DNA of 64,000 nt. It comes from Chondrilla cf. caribensis (taxonomy: Eukaryota > Porifera > Demospongiae > Chondrillida > Chondrillidae). The stretch is from contig OZ026550.1 in assembly GCA_964020155.1 (NCBI GenBank), positions 705,001 through 769,000 on the forward strand, in the 5' to 3' direction. Positions 34,841-46,130 of this stretch are shown here, piece by piece. The notes beneath the pieces are model-generated. The model ran no database searches. It was given only the letters and a program-made list of their open reading frames with translations, and was not told where the DNA came from. The position numbers and the translations under genes were made by a program. The stretch's first letter is position 1. Each line of letters starts with the position of its first letter.

Positions 34841-35385
34841 AGCTAGCCCGTCCCTACGGGTGTTAAGAGTGGGAGGCGGTCTAGCCCGAATAGCGATTAG
34901 TTCACACCTCAGCCTTGTAATTGTTATTGGCCAATCAAATGATCCTTGACCAGAATTTTGGTCAGAGATTTTTAGATTAATGATGTCACTGTCTGCTGAA
35001 GCCGTTACATACAGGGAAGGGCTACTTTCCATTAAAAAGAATCATTTGTCACACTTTACCATAGACAGGAAGATCAAGCAGGACATAATTTGTCGAGCAA
35101 AATAAACAGTGTATTTTTTGGGGAGAACAACCATAGTCCACTTACCAACTGGGGCGTTTAGAGCGTACATGTGCTGAAAAGCCCAAAGAAGAAGCTTGCA
35201 CAATCGACAGGATAGCTTCAGCAACTGCAGTTTGTACGCTCGATTTCATCCGCTTGAAGGAGGGCCTGCCATCTTGCACAATTTGTGGTTGGGTATTACC
35301 AAGGTGTGAACTAATCGCTATTTGGGCTAGACTGTCTTCTGCTCTTTCCACCCATGGGGCATGTGCGGAGATGGGCTAGTTAGCT
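34841..35385. mobile_element. ~545-bp DNA element with ~75-bp terminal inverted repeats
   Basis: Left end AGCTAGCCC continues to GTCTAGCCCGAATAGCGATT and AGTTCACACCT. The right end carries the inverted counterpart (AGGTGTGAACT, AATCGCTATTTGGGCTAGAC, GGGCTAGTTAGCT). A minus-strand frame of about 65 codons (ERAEDSLAQIAISS...) ends at TTG|GTAAGTGG, a good splice donor, so it may hold a captured exon or part of a transposase; the family was not recognised. A fragment of the same element is at 6380-6725. Confidence 0.7.
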
Positions 35386-35427
35386 ACACTAGACCTAGAC
35401 CTAGCTGGTTGACAGTTAGTATTAGAC

Positions 35428-35505
35428 CTTTATACTATATATACTAGTATACTATATACTATATATACTACTATATATACTAGACTATATATAGTCCTAG
35501 ACCTG
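35428..35505. repeat. TATA/TACTA low-complexity tract
   Basis: Imperfect repeats of ACTATATATACT, found only in this spacer. Confidence 0.7.
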
Positions 35506-35938
35506 GACCTAGCAGTCTTTTGAATTTCTGTTATTTTTTGTGTTTTCTTTTATAAATGGCCGACAGTTAGTATTAGACCTTTAAATATGTAATAACAGTT
35601 CCAGTTACTAGCATCCACCTGTTACGCAACTCCAATAAATATACCAACAAACATATTCAGTGTAATACAGTGTTTATATACACCAATAACAGCAACTCAT
35701 TGTAAACAAGAACAACTCTTTGTAAATATACCAACAAACATATTCAGTGTAATACAGTGTTTACATACAGTAACAACAACAACTCATTGTAAGCAAGAAA
35801 ATTCATTGTAAATATGCAAATATAACAAATATTGCCAATATATTCAGTGTATTACAGTGTTTGAATACAGTACATACATAGTATGTGTACATATGTGAAA
35901 TAGACGCCTCCATGTTTATGTATGGCTTCTATGTGATT

Positions 35939-38489
35939 CTATGGCTTCTGGCATCCAGTCTTGTATTTCGAATGTAGTTCTCTTGCCAGCGGTGGGTCTA
36001 TTTCCTCAACGGCTGGGATTATGGTGTCCCATGTTCTTGGCAGACTTCCCGTACCCTTAACCCCCATCAACCACCTCATGAAAAGATCCATGCAGCACTT
36101 CTCGACGCCTTGCTGTACTGAGTTGGCTGTGATGTTTTTCAACACGTACAGCTCCACTTGTAGAACTATTCCCAGTTTTAACCACTCTGCGGCCACTCTA
36201 TCCACCACGTCTCTCTGTACTTCGTATATGTTTGGTGAGGAGTCATCCTTGGGATACTTGGGAGGGTGAGGGTTGTACGGCTGTTGTTGAGTACACAAAG
36301 TCCTGAGTTTCTCCAGTATCAGCTGCTTGGGATCTGTCTGCTCAATTACACTTAGGAGTTCACTCCATGACGGACTGGTGCAGTTCTCCAACCACCATTT
36401 GAGAACATGTCTACACTTCTTCTCATTCGTGTCTTCTGCTTCGATTGTTGTCTCTAGGAAGGCCTCATCCACTTCCAGCAACCTCCCTAGTGTTAACCAT
36501 CTGTCAGATATTAGCGGGAGTGCGATATCTGTGATTTCCGATAGTTTGGGCTTGTTCTGTAGGTAGCTTTTGAGGTGCGAGGGTTCCAATTCTTGTCCAG
36601 ATCTGAAGGACATCACAGACTGTGCTGTGTGTTGCTTGAGGGTGGAAGCTATCCCTGTGATCCTGTAGGCCTTATCGAGTTGTTCCGAGTGACGTACATT
36701 GGGATGTCTGAGGAACGGGTTTGTCTGTCCTCCCCACTTCAGAAGGGTCCAAGCCATTTTCTCCAGACCAAGGTCTCTCACCAGATCAAGTGGAGTGCGC
36801 CCATCAGGAAGTGGTTCATTGACTATTGAGGGTCAGGCTGTGATGAGCCGGTCACAAAATACAGTGTAATCATAGACAAGTGCTGAAATCACTTTGTCAC
36901 CCAAAGTGACTCCTATGTGTAAAGCTTCTTGATTGCTCATCATGAGTAGACCGATGTGAAGGGGATTGAGAAGTGAATATCCTTCTGGAAAGTTGTCTTT
37001 GAAGATCATTGAGTATACTTTGGATACATCCTTGAGTTGGCCGATCTGCTTCTCCACTTGTGAGTCGGATAAAATGGAAAAGACGTCCACATTACCGTTG
37101 ATGGCAGCCACATGGAGAAATCCTGGGAGATCCCCCTCATCTTCAGGACAACAGTACTTGTTGTTGAACTCGATGGCGGGCTGCATCAGTTGCTTAATTG
37201 AACTGTAGAAGATGAAGTACGGGATGCCATACGTCATGGTCAACTCTGTTATATCCTGTGTTCTGTACAGATCCAATGTCTCGATGAGAAATTGAACAAT
37301 CTTCTCCCTGTTGCCAGCAGCAGACCACCCCATGCTATGAATAATGTTAGATGCTGAGAACTTCTTGTCATGTAATTGGTCCTGGGCAATCACTTCTTGA
37401 CACATTGCTAGGTTATTCTCGTCTGCAGCCCACGTTAGCACTGCCGTACTCTCTAGATACTTTCTCAACTTCAGCTCCATTTCGAATGAGCTCCTCGACA
37501 ATCTGTACGTATCCATTAAGGGCTGCAGTCAATAATGGCATGACTCCATTCTTGCTGACGTGGTTGACATTGGCACCCAGGTTTATAAGCACCTTACACA
37601 TTTCTAAGTTGTTGTTAGTAATTGCAATGGTCAGTGCTGTCCTACCTGTGTTGTCTTCAACATCTGGTGGACACCCTGCCTGCTTCAATAGGTAATTGAC
37701 AGACGATTTCCTGTTTTGATGGGTAGCAAGGCGAAGAGCTGCTCCTAATCGTTGCACGAGAGGATCATAGTGAGAGAATCTGCTGAGAACATCCTCCCTG
37801 ACATAGGCCAGGATGTTAACAACATATGGACACCTGCTCCTCGTGGCCAGGTCACATGTAGATTGTCCTTCAGCTGTTTTACTGAGCACATTTGCTCCCA
37901 TCGACACAAGTAGAGCTGCAGACCTATCACAGCCGTTTTGAGCTGCCACATGAAGGGGAGTGTAGTCCTCTATATCTCGCACATCTATGTCAGCGGGGTG
38001 ACCATTTTGAACAAGGACCCGAATGGTCTCCAAATTGTCCTTTTTGGCTGCAATGTGGAGTGGAGCACCACTGGAACCACATGCTGTGACGTTTGCATTG
38101 AGTTTCAGAAGGAGGCTAACGATGTTCACGTCTTCCGACTCTACTGCGTAGTGTAGAGGTGTGAGGTCATCGTCGTCGAATGCACTAATGTCACAACCTA
38201 GGTGATGTAGCGTGACAATGGCGTCTAAACTGCCATACATTGTGGCCACATGTATCGGTGTAGCTCCTGATTCGTCCTTCATCCTGGCGTTGATGTTGGC
38301 CTGGTGTGCGTGGAGCAGTCTTATCATTGTGGTACTGTCCAGCGAGGCAGCATGGTGAAGTGCTGTGAACCCCGAATCGTCGACACAGTTGACATCAATG
38401 CATCCGGTAGAGAGTAGGTATTTGGTTGAAACTGTGTCCCCCGAACACACAGCCTGGAAAAATTCTTCTTTGATGGTGGCCGATTCCAT
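35939..38489 (-). pseudogene. Ankyrin/double-death-fold pseudogene (array copy 7)
   Basis: Three lesions compared with the neighbours. (1) A 101-bp deletion at about 37439, removing most of one ankyrin repeat and shifting the frame after about residue 350; the junction GTTAG|CACTGCC can be read against copy 8 at 43051-43151. (2) A nonsense mutation at 36833-36835, TGC (Cys) to TGA, in the ITACPSIV segment. (3) An in-frame loss of 252 bp (84 codons) of the Gln/Pro/His linker. These account exactly for the 353-bp shortfall from 2904 bp. The predicted product from the original start is 358 aa, ankyrin repeats only. Death-fold 2 also has unusual changes (EWLKLGI, VELYVLKNITAN). With copy 8 it shares the patch DKKFSASNIIHSMGW. 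Confidence 0.9.
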
Positions 38490-41298
38490 CTGGATACAAC
38501 TGAGTTATGTCTGTTGATAGCAGGAGTCTACTTTCACTGAACAAGTGGAGAAGTCTGTAAACATAAAATTGAAAAGTGTGAGATTGGATGCAGTACACAC
38601 AGTCTTACTTGCTTCACATGCATAGCATTCACACAATGAACATTCATGATTTGATGAACACTCCTACATACTAATAATATGTATATGCACCCAACACACA
38701 CAACACCCACACACACTATTTTTGAGGCATAGACTATTGTTAATTTTGTAAATTAAAAGCTATAGCTATTACAAAGCCTTCCATTGTTAATATGGTGCAC
38801 TTATTGTGTGAGTTATACTGTACAGTAGCTGTGTATTTAGTGACTGGTAGTGGGTTTGTACGTAGGTGCATATTTACGTACTTTATATAAGCCTACGCAC
38901 TATGTCATTATGCCCTCCTAAAACCTTCTCTGGCCCCTCACCAGTTTGTGTTAGAACACTTATTGGTCTTCATAGAGCTGTTTAGTTGCTAGTATTCAAA
39001 GCCATTATCTGTCATAGCTATCACGTGTCAATTTTTCCCCCAGAAGGGCGGTTTGTCTGGTGTAAGCACTCTTACCAAAACCCAACAAATGTTCCAATTG
39101 GTACTTTTGGTTTCACTTTGATCCTCAAAGACACCCAATAATGTTTGAGTTTGGTTCACTAGGGTGTGTACATACTATTTTGTGTATGTACAGAATCAAC
39201 TAGAAGGTGGGAGGTTTCCTTTCAGTCCAATCCCATCAATGTAGTCCCATTTGGTACAGAAATGAAGTCATTTGTTCCTTTAGGCTAGCACCTTACCTTC
39301 ACTCCAAATCCTGTTCTTCCCAGAAGTTACTTGAGGAGATCATATGATCTCTTATAGGGAGTTACACTTTGTGGTCTATGACATCATCAGAACATTGGGA
39401 AGGGGATTCTTTGAACATTCCAGGCATTCCTTACTGTACACAATCCTAATCAAGGGGGATCTCACTGTTTATTCCTCACAGCAATGGTATAGTGCAGACC
39501 TTAGACTAGGGAGGGCCTTAGTTCAATGGTTAAGGATCACAATCATGTGAAAGAACACAATGGAGTGTCCTTCCTCTAACTCTCTTGTCCTGTACACCCC
39601 AGTACACTCAATACCAGCCATTGCAAGATGAAATTGCACACTGTTACACATATGCATATGTTTGTTCCACTGAGGGAAATGTGTCCTTTGATGAGAATAC
39701 ACACTCCTGGGTATGTATGTACTTGTCTCATTTCTCACATGTTTCCCTTTGACCTACCTACACTGCGATCTTGGTTTGATGACCCGTTCTTCTCGTATCC
39801 TACAGATCATGGTACCTCCATGTCAAGTACATTCACTGCTGAGTTGAGGAAAAGGTCATCCATTCAGACCAGGTTGGTATAATTGTGCAGATTATCAATA
39901 TCATTGTACCATTTTGTACCATGTTTCTGTTATCGATCTGTTGTCACTCGAGAGTGTGCTAGTTAAATCTCCTAGACAGGCCAGGGGGTTATTCATTGAT
40001 TGAAAATCATGATAATCACTCAAGGATTCCATTGACAGTATGAGCTAGGGTACTTTCCAGCTGTTGACTCCTTGTTTTGTTTACAACTTATCACCCTGGG
40101 CAGGAAAACAAGTGTTAACTAACGAGAAACAGCTGGAAATCCACCAAAGTTTGTAAACATTAGAAGTAGATTTGTATGGGTTGCACTTGATTGTCATCAC
40201 CTTGTGTACAGCAACTAATCTTTGAATGATGCCCAAATCTTGAGGATAAAGGCTCAGTACCCAAGATTTGGGCATTCTTAGCAGTGTTCCTCTCCCAGCC
40301 CGACTGTGTACAATCTTAACTTTCTTAGAAAGTACATAGCTTGAAGGGCACACCAAATCTGTACTTCTTATCAGAGGTACTCACTATCAGTACTGTTGAC
40401 TCCGTCTACTTGAGGCAGGGACGTACTGAGTGAAGTATATGTACGTACATATATTGTATTGACAGGAGTGTGTACTAACCAGGGTATACAGTGGAACCCC
40501 TATTAAAGGACTCTCCCAATAAAGGACACCATAGAAATTACCTCCCTACAAAAGACACTCTGTAAGGCACCAATAATAGATTTTCCTATAGTGCTAATAC
40601 ACTTTTAACCTCTGAAGAGTGGACAACCTCTCTACAGTGGACAAATTACCTGGTCCCAATTTGTCCTTTATAGAGAGGTTCCACTGTAGATATACTGAGG
40701 AAGCAAGCCACACTGTAGGTATGTAATTGTATTTATAGGCATATGTACTTGCAAATGCGATAGTTAAACCACAACAATTATATTCACAGTGATCATCCCA
40801 GAAAAGGTCATAATTATTGGTTCTTTTAACCTTTTATTCTTCAAGAACCACTATAGTCCTAGACCTAGCAGTCCTTTGAATTTCTGTTATTTTTTATGTT
40901 TTCTTTTATAAATGACCGACAGTTAGTATTAGACCTTTTAAATATGTAATTGCAGTTCTGGTTACTAGCATCCACCTGTTACGCAACTCTAACTCCTTGT
41001 AAATACACAAACAAACATACTCAGTGTTATACAGTGTTTATATGCACCAATAACAGCAACTCATTGTAAACAAGAACAACTCTTTGTAAATATACCAACA
41101 AACATATTCAGTGTAATACAGTGTTTACATACAGTAACAACAGCAAATCATTGTAAGCAAGAAAAGTCATTGTAAAATATAGCAAACATTACAAATATAT
41201 TGAGTGTATTAAAGTGTTTGAATGCAGTACATACATGGTATGTGTACATAATATGTGAAATATACGTGTCTATGTTTATGTGTGGCTTCTATGTGGTT
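38490..41298. other. Array spacer 7 (between copies 7 and 8), mosaic
   Basis: About 38560-38840 is nearly identical to spacer 6, while about 38860-39050 matches spacer 2 (10440-10640), including GTTTGTACGTAGGTGC and CTACGCACTATGTCATT. Also contains a minus-strand TATATAAAG (38881-38889), the exon-like segment (39806-39872), a complete MITE (40487-40688), a TGTGGTTT motif (40766-40773) and ~70-bp repeats. No intact gene. Confidence 0.75.
40487..40688. mobile_element. Complete MITE, TACAGTGGAACCTCT family
   Basis: Termini TACAGTGGAACCCCT and AGAGGTTCCACTGTA. It sits at the same position in the unit as the copies in spacers 4 and 6, so it was probably present before those units were duplicated. 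Confidence 0.85.
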
Positions 41299-44202
41299 CT
41301 ATGGCTTCTGGCATCCAGTCTTGTATTTCGAATGTAGTTCTCTTGCCAGCGGTGGGTCTATTTCCTCAACGGCTGGGATTATGGTGTCCCATGTTCTCAG
41401 CAGACTTCCCGTACCCTTGTCCCCTCTCAACCACCTCATGAAAAGGTCCATGCAGCACTTCTCAACGCCTTGCTGTACTGAGTTGACTGTGATGTTGTTC
41501 AACACGTACGTCTCCACTTGTAGAACTATCCCCAGTTTGTACCACTCTGCGGCCACTCTATCCACCAGGTCTCTCTGTACTTCGTATATGTTTGGTGATT
41601 GTGAGGGGTGATCGTTGTGATACTGGGGAGGGTGAGGGTTGTACAGCTGTAGTTGTTGAGATGGACAAGGAGGGAGTTGAGGAGGGGGCGGGTGGGGATA
41701 GTAATGATGGTGAGTATTGTTGGAATTGTGTAGGATTTGTGTTGGCTGTAGCAATAGCAGTTGGTCTTGAGAGAGCAGTCCACTTCTCGTAGTGTTGAGT
41801 GGGTGGGACCATTGGCGATGGGGGTGTGGCGATTCAAAAGTGGTGGACCAATGAGGTTCGGAGATTGAATGTTGAATAGGCAACATCCATACAGAGGGTT
41901 GAATACACGAAGTCCTGAGCCTCTCCAGTATCAGCTGCTTGGCATCTGTCTGCTCAATTACACTTAGGAGTTCATTCCATGACGGACTGGTGCAGTTCTC
42001 CAACCACCATTTGAGAACACGTCTACACTTCTTCTCATTTGTGTCTTCTGCTTCGAATGTTGTCTCAAGGAAGGTCTCATCCACTCCCAGCAACCTCCCT
42101 ACTGTTAACCATCTGTCAGATATTAGCGAGAGTGTGATATCTGTGATTTCCGATAGTTTGGGCTTGTTCTGTAGGTAGCTTTTGAGGTGTGAGGGTTCCA
42201 ATTCCTGTCCAGATCTGAAGGACATCACAGTCTGTGCTGTGTGTTGCTTGAGGGCGGAAGCTATCCCTGTGATCCTGTAGGCCTTATCGAGTTGCTCCGA
42301 GTGACATGCATTGGGATGTCCGAGGAACGGGTTTGTCTGTCCTCCACACTTCAGAAGGGTCCAAGCCATTTTCTCCAGACCAAGGTCTCTCGCCAGATCG
42401 AGTGGAGTGCGACCATCAGGAAGTGGTTCATTGACTATTGAGGGGCAGGCTGTGATGAGCTGGTCACAAAAGACAGTGTAATCGTAGACAAGTGCTGAAA
42501 TCACTTTGTCATTAAGAATGATTTCTCCACGTAAAGCTTTTCGACTACTCATCATGAGTAGACCGATGTGAAGGGGATTGAGGAGTGAATGTCCTTCTGG
42601 AAAGTTGTCTTTGAAGAACATTGAGTATACTTTGGACACATCCTTGAGTTGGCCAATCTGCTTCTCCACTTGTGAGTCAGATAAAATGGAGAAGACGTCC
42701 ACATTGCCATTGATGGCGGCCATGTGGAGAAATCCTGGGAGATCCCCCTCATCTTCAGGACAACAGTACTTGTTGTTGAACTCGATGACAGGCTGCATCA
42801 GTTGCTTAATTGAACTGTAGAAGATGAAGCACGGGATGCCATACATCATGGCCAACTCTGTCATATCCTGTGTTCTGTACAGATCCAACGTCTCGATGAG
42901 AAATTGAACAATCTTCTCCCTGTTGCCAGCAGCAGACCACCCCATGCTATGAATAATGTTAGATGCTGAGAACTTCTTGTCATGTAATTGGTCCTGAGCA
43001 ATTACTTCTTGACACATTGCTAGGTTATTCTCGTCTGCAGCCCACGTTAGTACAGTAAGCTGGTGGGAATCAAGGATATCCATTGGGCATCCATGGGCTA
43101 GTATGATCTTGACTACATCTGTGTGACCACTAGATGCTGCTTGGTGAAGAGCACTGCCGTACTCTCTAGATACTTTCTCAACTTCAGCTCCCTTTTGAAT
43201 GAGCTCCTCGACAATCTGTACGTATCCATTAAGGGCTGCAGTCAATAATGGCATGACTCCATTCTTGCTGACGTGGTTGACATTGGCACCCAGGCTTATA
43301 AGCTCCTTACACATTTCTAAGTTGTTGTTAGTGATTGCAATGCTCAGTGCTGTCCTACCTTTGTTGTCTTCAACATCTGGTGGACACCCTGCCTGCTTCA
43401 ATAGGAAATTCACAGACGATTTCCTGTTTTGATGGGTAGCAAGGCGAAGAGCTGCTCCTAATCGTTGCACGAGAGGATCATAGTGAGAGAATCCACTGAG
43501 AACATCCTCCCTGACATAGGCCAGGATGTTAACAACGAATGGACACCTGTTCCTCGTGGCCAAGTCACATGCGGATTGTCCTTCAGCTGTTTTACTGAGC
43601 ACATTTGCTCCCATCGACACAAGTAGAGCTGCAGACCTATCACAGCCGTTTTGAGCAGCCACATGAAGGGGAGTGTAGTCCTCTATATCTCGCACATCTA
43701 TGTCAGCGGGGTGACCATTTTGAACAAGGACCCGAATGATCTCCAAATTGTCCTTTTTGGCTGCAATGTGGAGTGGAGCACCACTGGAACCACATGCTGT
43801 GACATTTGCATTGAGCTTCAGAAGGAGGCTAATGGTGTTCAAGTCTTCCGACTCTACTGCGTAGTGTAGAGGTGTGAGGTCATCGTCGTCGAATGCACTA
43901 ATGTCACAACCTAGGTGATGTAGTGTGACAATGGCATCTAAGCTGCCGTACATTGTGGCCACATGTATCGGTGTGGCTCCCGATTCGTCCTGCATCCTGG
44001 CGTTGATGTTAGCCTGGTGTGCATGGAGCAGTCTTATCATTGTGGTATTGTCCAGCGAGGCAGCATGGTGAAGGGCGGTGAACCCCGAATCGTCGACACA
44101 GTTGACATCAATGCATCCGGTAGAGAGTAGGTATTTGGTTGAAACTGTGTCCCCCGAGCACACAGCCTGGAAAAATTCTTCTTTGATGGTGGACGATTCC
44201 AT
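41299..44202 (-). CDS. Ankyrin/double-death-fold protein (array copy 8)
   Basis: Intact 967-codon ORF, the most upstream gene of the array in transcription order. N terminus MESSTIKEEF, shared with broken copy 3. Copy-specific or shared changes: IQKGAEVEKV near 335; KIILAHGCPMD near 365; DKKFSASNIIHSMGW near 408-422, shared only with copy 7; SSRKALRGEIILNDKV at the variable patch; SVWMLPIQ and HPPPPQLPPC in the linker; SLLRTWDT in death-fold 2, shared with copy 4. Both death-folds look complete. Its upstream region resembles that of copy 1 in lacking the TATA-like block. Confidence 0.93.
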   Translation of the reverse strand: MESSTIKEEFFQAVCSGDTVSTKYLLSTGCIDVNCVDDSGFTALHHAASLDNTTMIRLLHAHQANINARMQDESGATPIHVATMYGSLDAIVTLHHLGCDISAFDDDDLTPLHYAVESEDLNTISLLLKLNANVTACGSSGAPLHIAAKKDNLEIIRVLVQNGHPADIDVRDIEDYTPLHVAAQNGCDRSAALLVSMGANVLSKTAEGQSACDLATRNRCPFVVNILAYVREDVLSGFSHYDPLVQRLGAALRLATHQNRKSSVNFLLKQAGCPPDVEDNKGRTALSIAITNNNLEMCKELISLGANVNHVSKNGVMPLLTAALNGYVQIVEELIQKGAEVEKVSREYGSALHQAASSGHTDVVKIILAHGCPMDILDSHQLTVLTWAADENNLAMCQEVIAQDQLHDKKFSASNIIHSMGWSAAGNREKIVQFLIETLDLYRTQDMTELAMMYGIPCFIFYSSIKQLMQPVIEFNNKYCCPEDEGDLPGFLHMAAINGNVDVFSILSDSQVEKQIGQLKDVSKVYSMFFKDNFPEGHSLLNPLHIGLLMMSSRKALRGEIILNDKVISALVYDYTVFCDQLITACPSIVNEPLPDGRTPLDLARDLGLEKMAWTLLKCGGQTNPFLGHPNACHSEQLDKAYRITGIASALKQHTAQTVMSFRSGQELEPSHLKSYLQNKPKLSEITDITLSLISDRWLTVGRLLGVDETFLETTFEAEDTNEKKCRRVLKWWLENCTSPSWNELLSVIEQTDAKQLILERLRTSCIQPSVWMLPIQHSISEPHWSTTFESPHPHRQWSHPLNTTRSGLLSQDQLLLLQPTQILHNSNNTHHHYYPHPPPPQLPPCPSQQLQLYNPHPPQYHNDHPSQSPNIYEVQRDLVDRVAAEWYKLGIVLQVETYVLNNITVNSVQQGVEKCCMDLFMRWLRGDKGTGSLLRTWDTIIPAVEEIDPPLARELHSKYKTGCQKP

Positions 44203-46130
44203 CTGGATTCAACTGTCAGTGAGCTATGTCTGTTGATAGCAGGAGTTTACTTTCTCTGAACAAGTGGAGAAATCTGTAAACATAAAATTGAAAAGTGTGA
44301 GATTGAAAGTTAGTATAGGGCAGTACACACAGTCCCACTTGTTTCACTGATGCATAGCACCCAACACACACAAAACCCACATGCACACTTAACACACAAA
44401 CACACACACACACACATTCTATTTTCAAGGCATAGACTATTGTTATTTTTGTAAATTCAAAGCTATAGCTATTACAAAGTGTTCCATTGTTAATATGGTG
44501 CATAAGGTCGAGTATCTATGGTTATACTGTACAGTAGCTGTGTATTTGGTATTTGGTCAATTTTTCCCCCAGAAGGCTGGTCTGTTTGGTGTACTCTTAC
44601 CAGAACAAATGTTCCAATTGGTACTATTGGTTTCATTTTGATCCTCAAAGGCACCCAATAATGTTTGAGTTTGGTTCACTAGGGTGTGTACATACTATTT
44701 TGTGTATGTACAGAATCAACTAGAAGGTGGGAGGTTTCCTTTCAGTTCAATCCCATCAGTGTAGTCCCATTTGGTACAGAAATGAAGTCATTTGTTACTA
44801 TAGGCTAGCACCTTACCTTCACTTCAAAACCTGTTCTTCCCAGATGTCACTTCATGATCACTTTAGGAGATCAAGGGATCTCTCATAGGGAGTTACCCTT
44901 TGTGGTCTATGACATCATCGAAATGTTGGGAAGGGGAAACTTCAAACAATCCAGGTATTCCTTACTGTACACAATCCTAATCAAGGGAGATCTCACTGTT
45001 TATTCCTCACAGCAATGGTATAGTGCAGACCTTAGACTAGGGAGGGCCTTAATTCAATGGTCAAGGATCACAATCATGTGAAAGAACACCATGGAGTGTC
45101 CTTCCTCTAACTCTCTTGTCCCTGTACACCCCAGTACACTCAATACCAGCCATTGCAAGATGAAATTGCATACTGTTACACATATGCATATGTTTGTTCC
45201 ACTGAGAGAAATGTGTCCTTTAATGAGAGTACACACTCCTGGGTATGTATGTACTTGTCTCATTTCTCACATGTTTGCCTTTGACGTACCTACACTGCGA
45301 TTTTGGTTTGATGACCTGTTCTTCTCGTATCCTACAGATCATGGTACCTCCATGTCAAGTACATTCACTGCTGAGTTGAGGAAAAGGTCATCCATTCAGA
45401 CCAGGTTGGTATAATTGTGCAGATGATCAATATCATTGGACCATTTTGTACCACGTTTCTGTTATCGATCTGTTGTCACTGGAGAGTGTGCTAGGCAAAT
45501 CTCCTAGACAGGCCAGGGGGTGATTCATTGATTGATAATCATGATAATCACCAAAGGATTTCATTCACAGTATGAGCTAGGGTACTTTCCAGCTGTTGTC
45601 TCCTTGTTTTGTTTACAACTTATCACCCTGGACAGGAAAACAAGTGTTAACTAACGAGAAACAGCTGGAAATCCACCAAAGTTTGTAAACATCAGAAGTA
45701 GATTTGTATGGGTTGCACTTGATTGTCATCACCTTGTGTACAGCAACTAATCTTTGAATGATGCTCAAATCTTGAGGAGAAAGGCTCAGTACCCAAGATT
45801 TGGGGATTCTTAGCAGTGTTCCTCTCCCAGCTCGACTGTGTACAATCCAACTTTCTTAGAGAGTACATAGCTTGAAGGGCACACCAAATCTGTACTTCTG
45901 ATCAGAGGTACTCACTATCAGTACTGTTGACTCAGTTTACTTGAGGCAGGGACTGAGTGAAGTTTATGTATGTACATATAATGCATTGACAGGTGTGCGT
46001 ACTAACCAGGGTACATACTGAGGAAGCGAGTTACACCTTAGGTATGTAATTGTATTCATAGGCATACTTGTGTATGTGATAACTAAACCACAATAATTAT
46101 ATTCACAGTGATCATCCCGAAAAAGGTCAT
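44203..46130. other. Terminal array spacer upstream of copy 8
   Basis: Carries the same elements as the other spacers: a CA-rich stretch (44352-44416), the exon-like segment (45338-45404) and a minus-strand TGTGGTTT (46085-46092). Array homology stops at about 46130, just after GTGATCATCCCG, where the next unit would continue toward another gene. This marks the right boundary of the array. No gene. Confidence 0.65.

Larger units (their letters stand above)
32361..35938. other. Array spacer 6 (between copies 6 and 7)
   Basis: Long spacer. The first part (about 32440-32720) is almost letter-for-letter the same as 38560-38840 in spacer 7. It also contains the minus-strand TATATAAAG (32757-32765), the exon-like segment (33784-33850), a complete MITE (34449-34649), a TGTGGTTT motif (34727-34734), a second TIR element (34841-35385), an AT-rich TATA/TACTA low-complexity stretch (35428-35505) and ~70-bp repeats. 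No intact gene. Confidence 0.7.
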
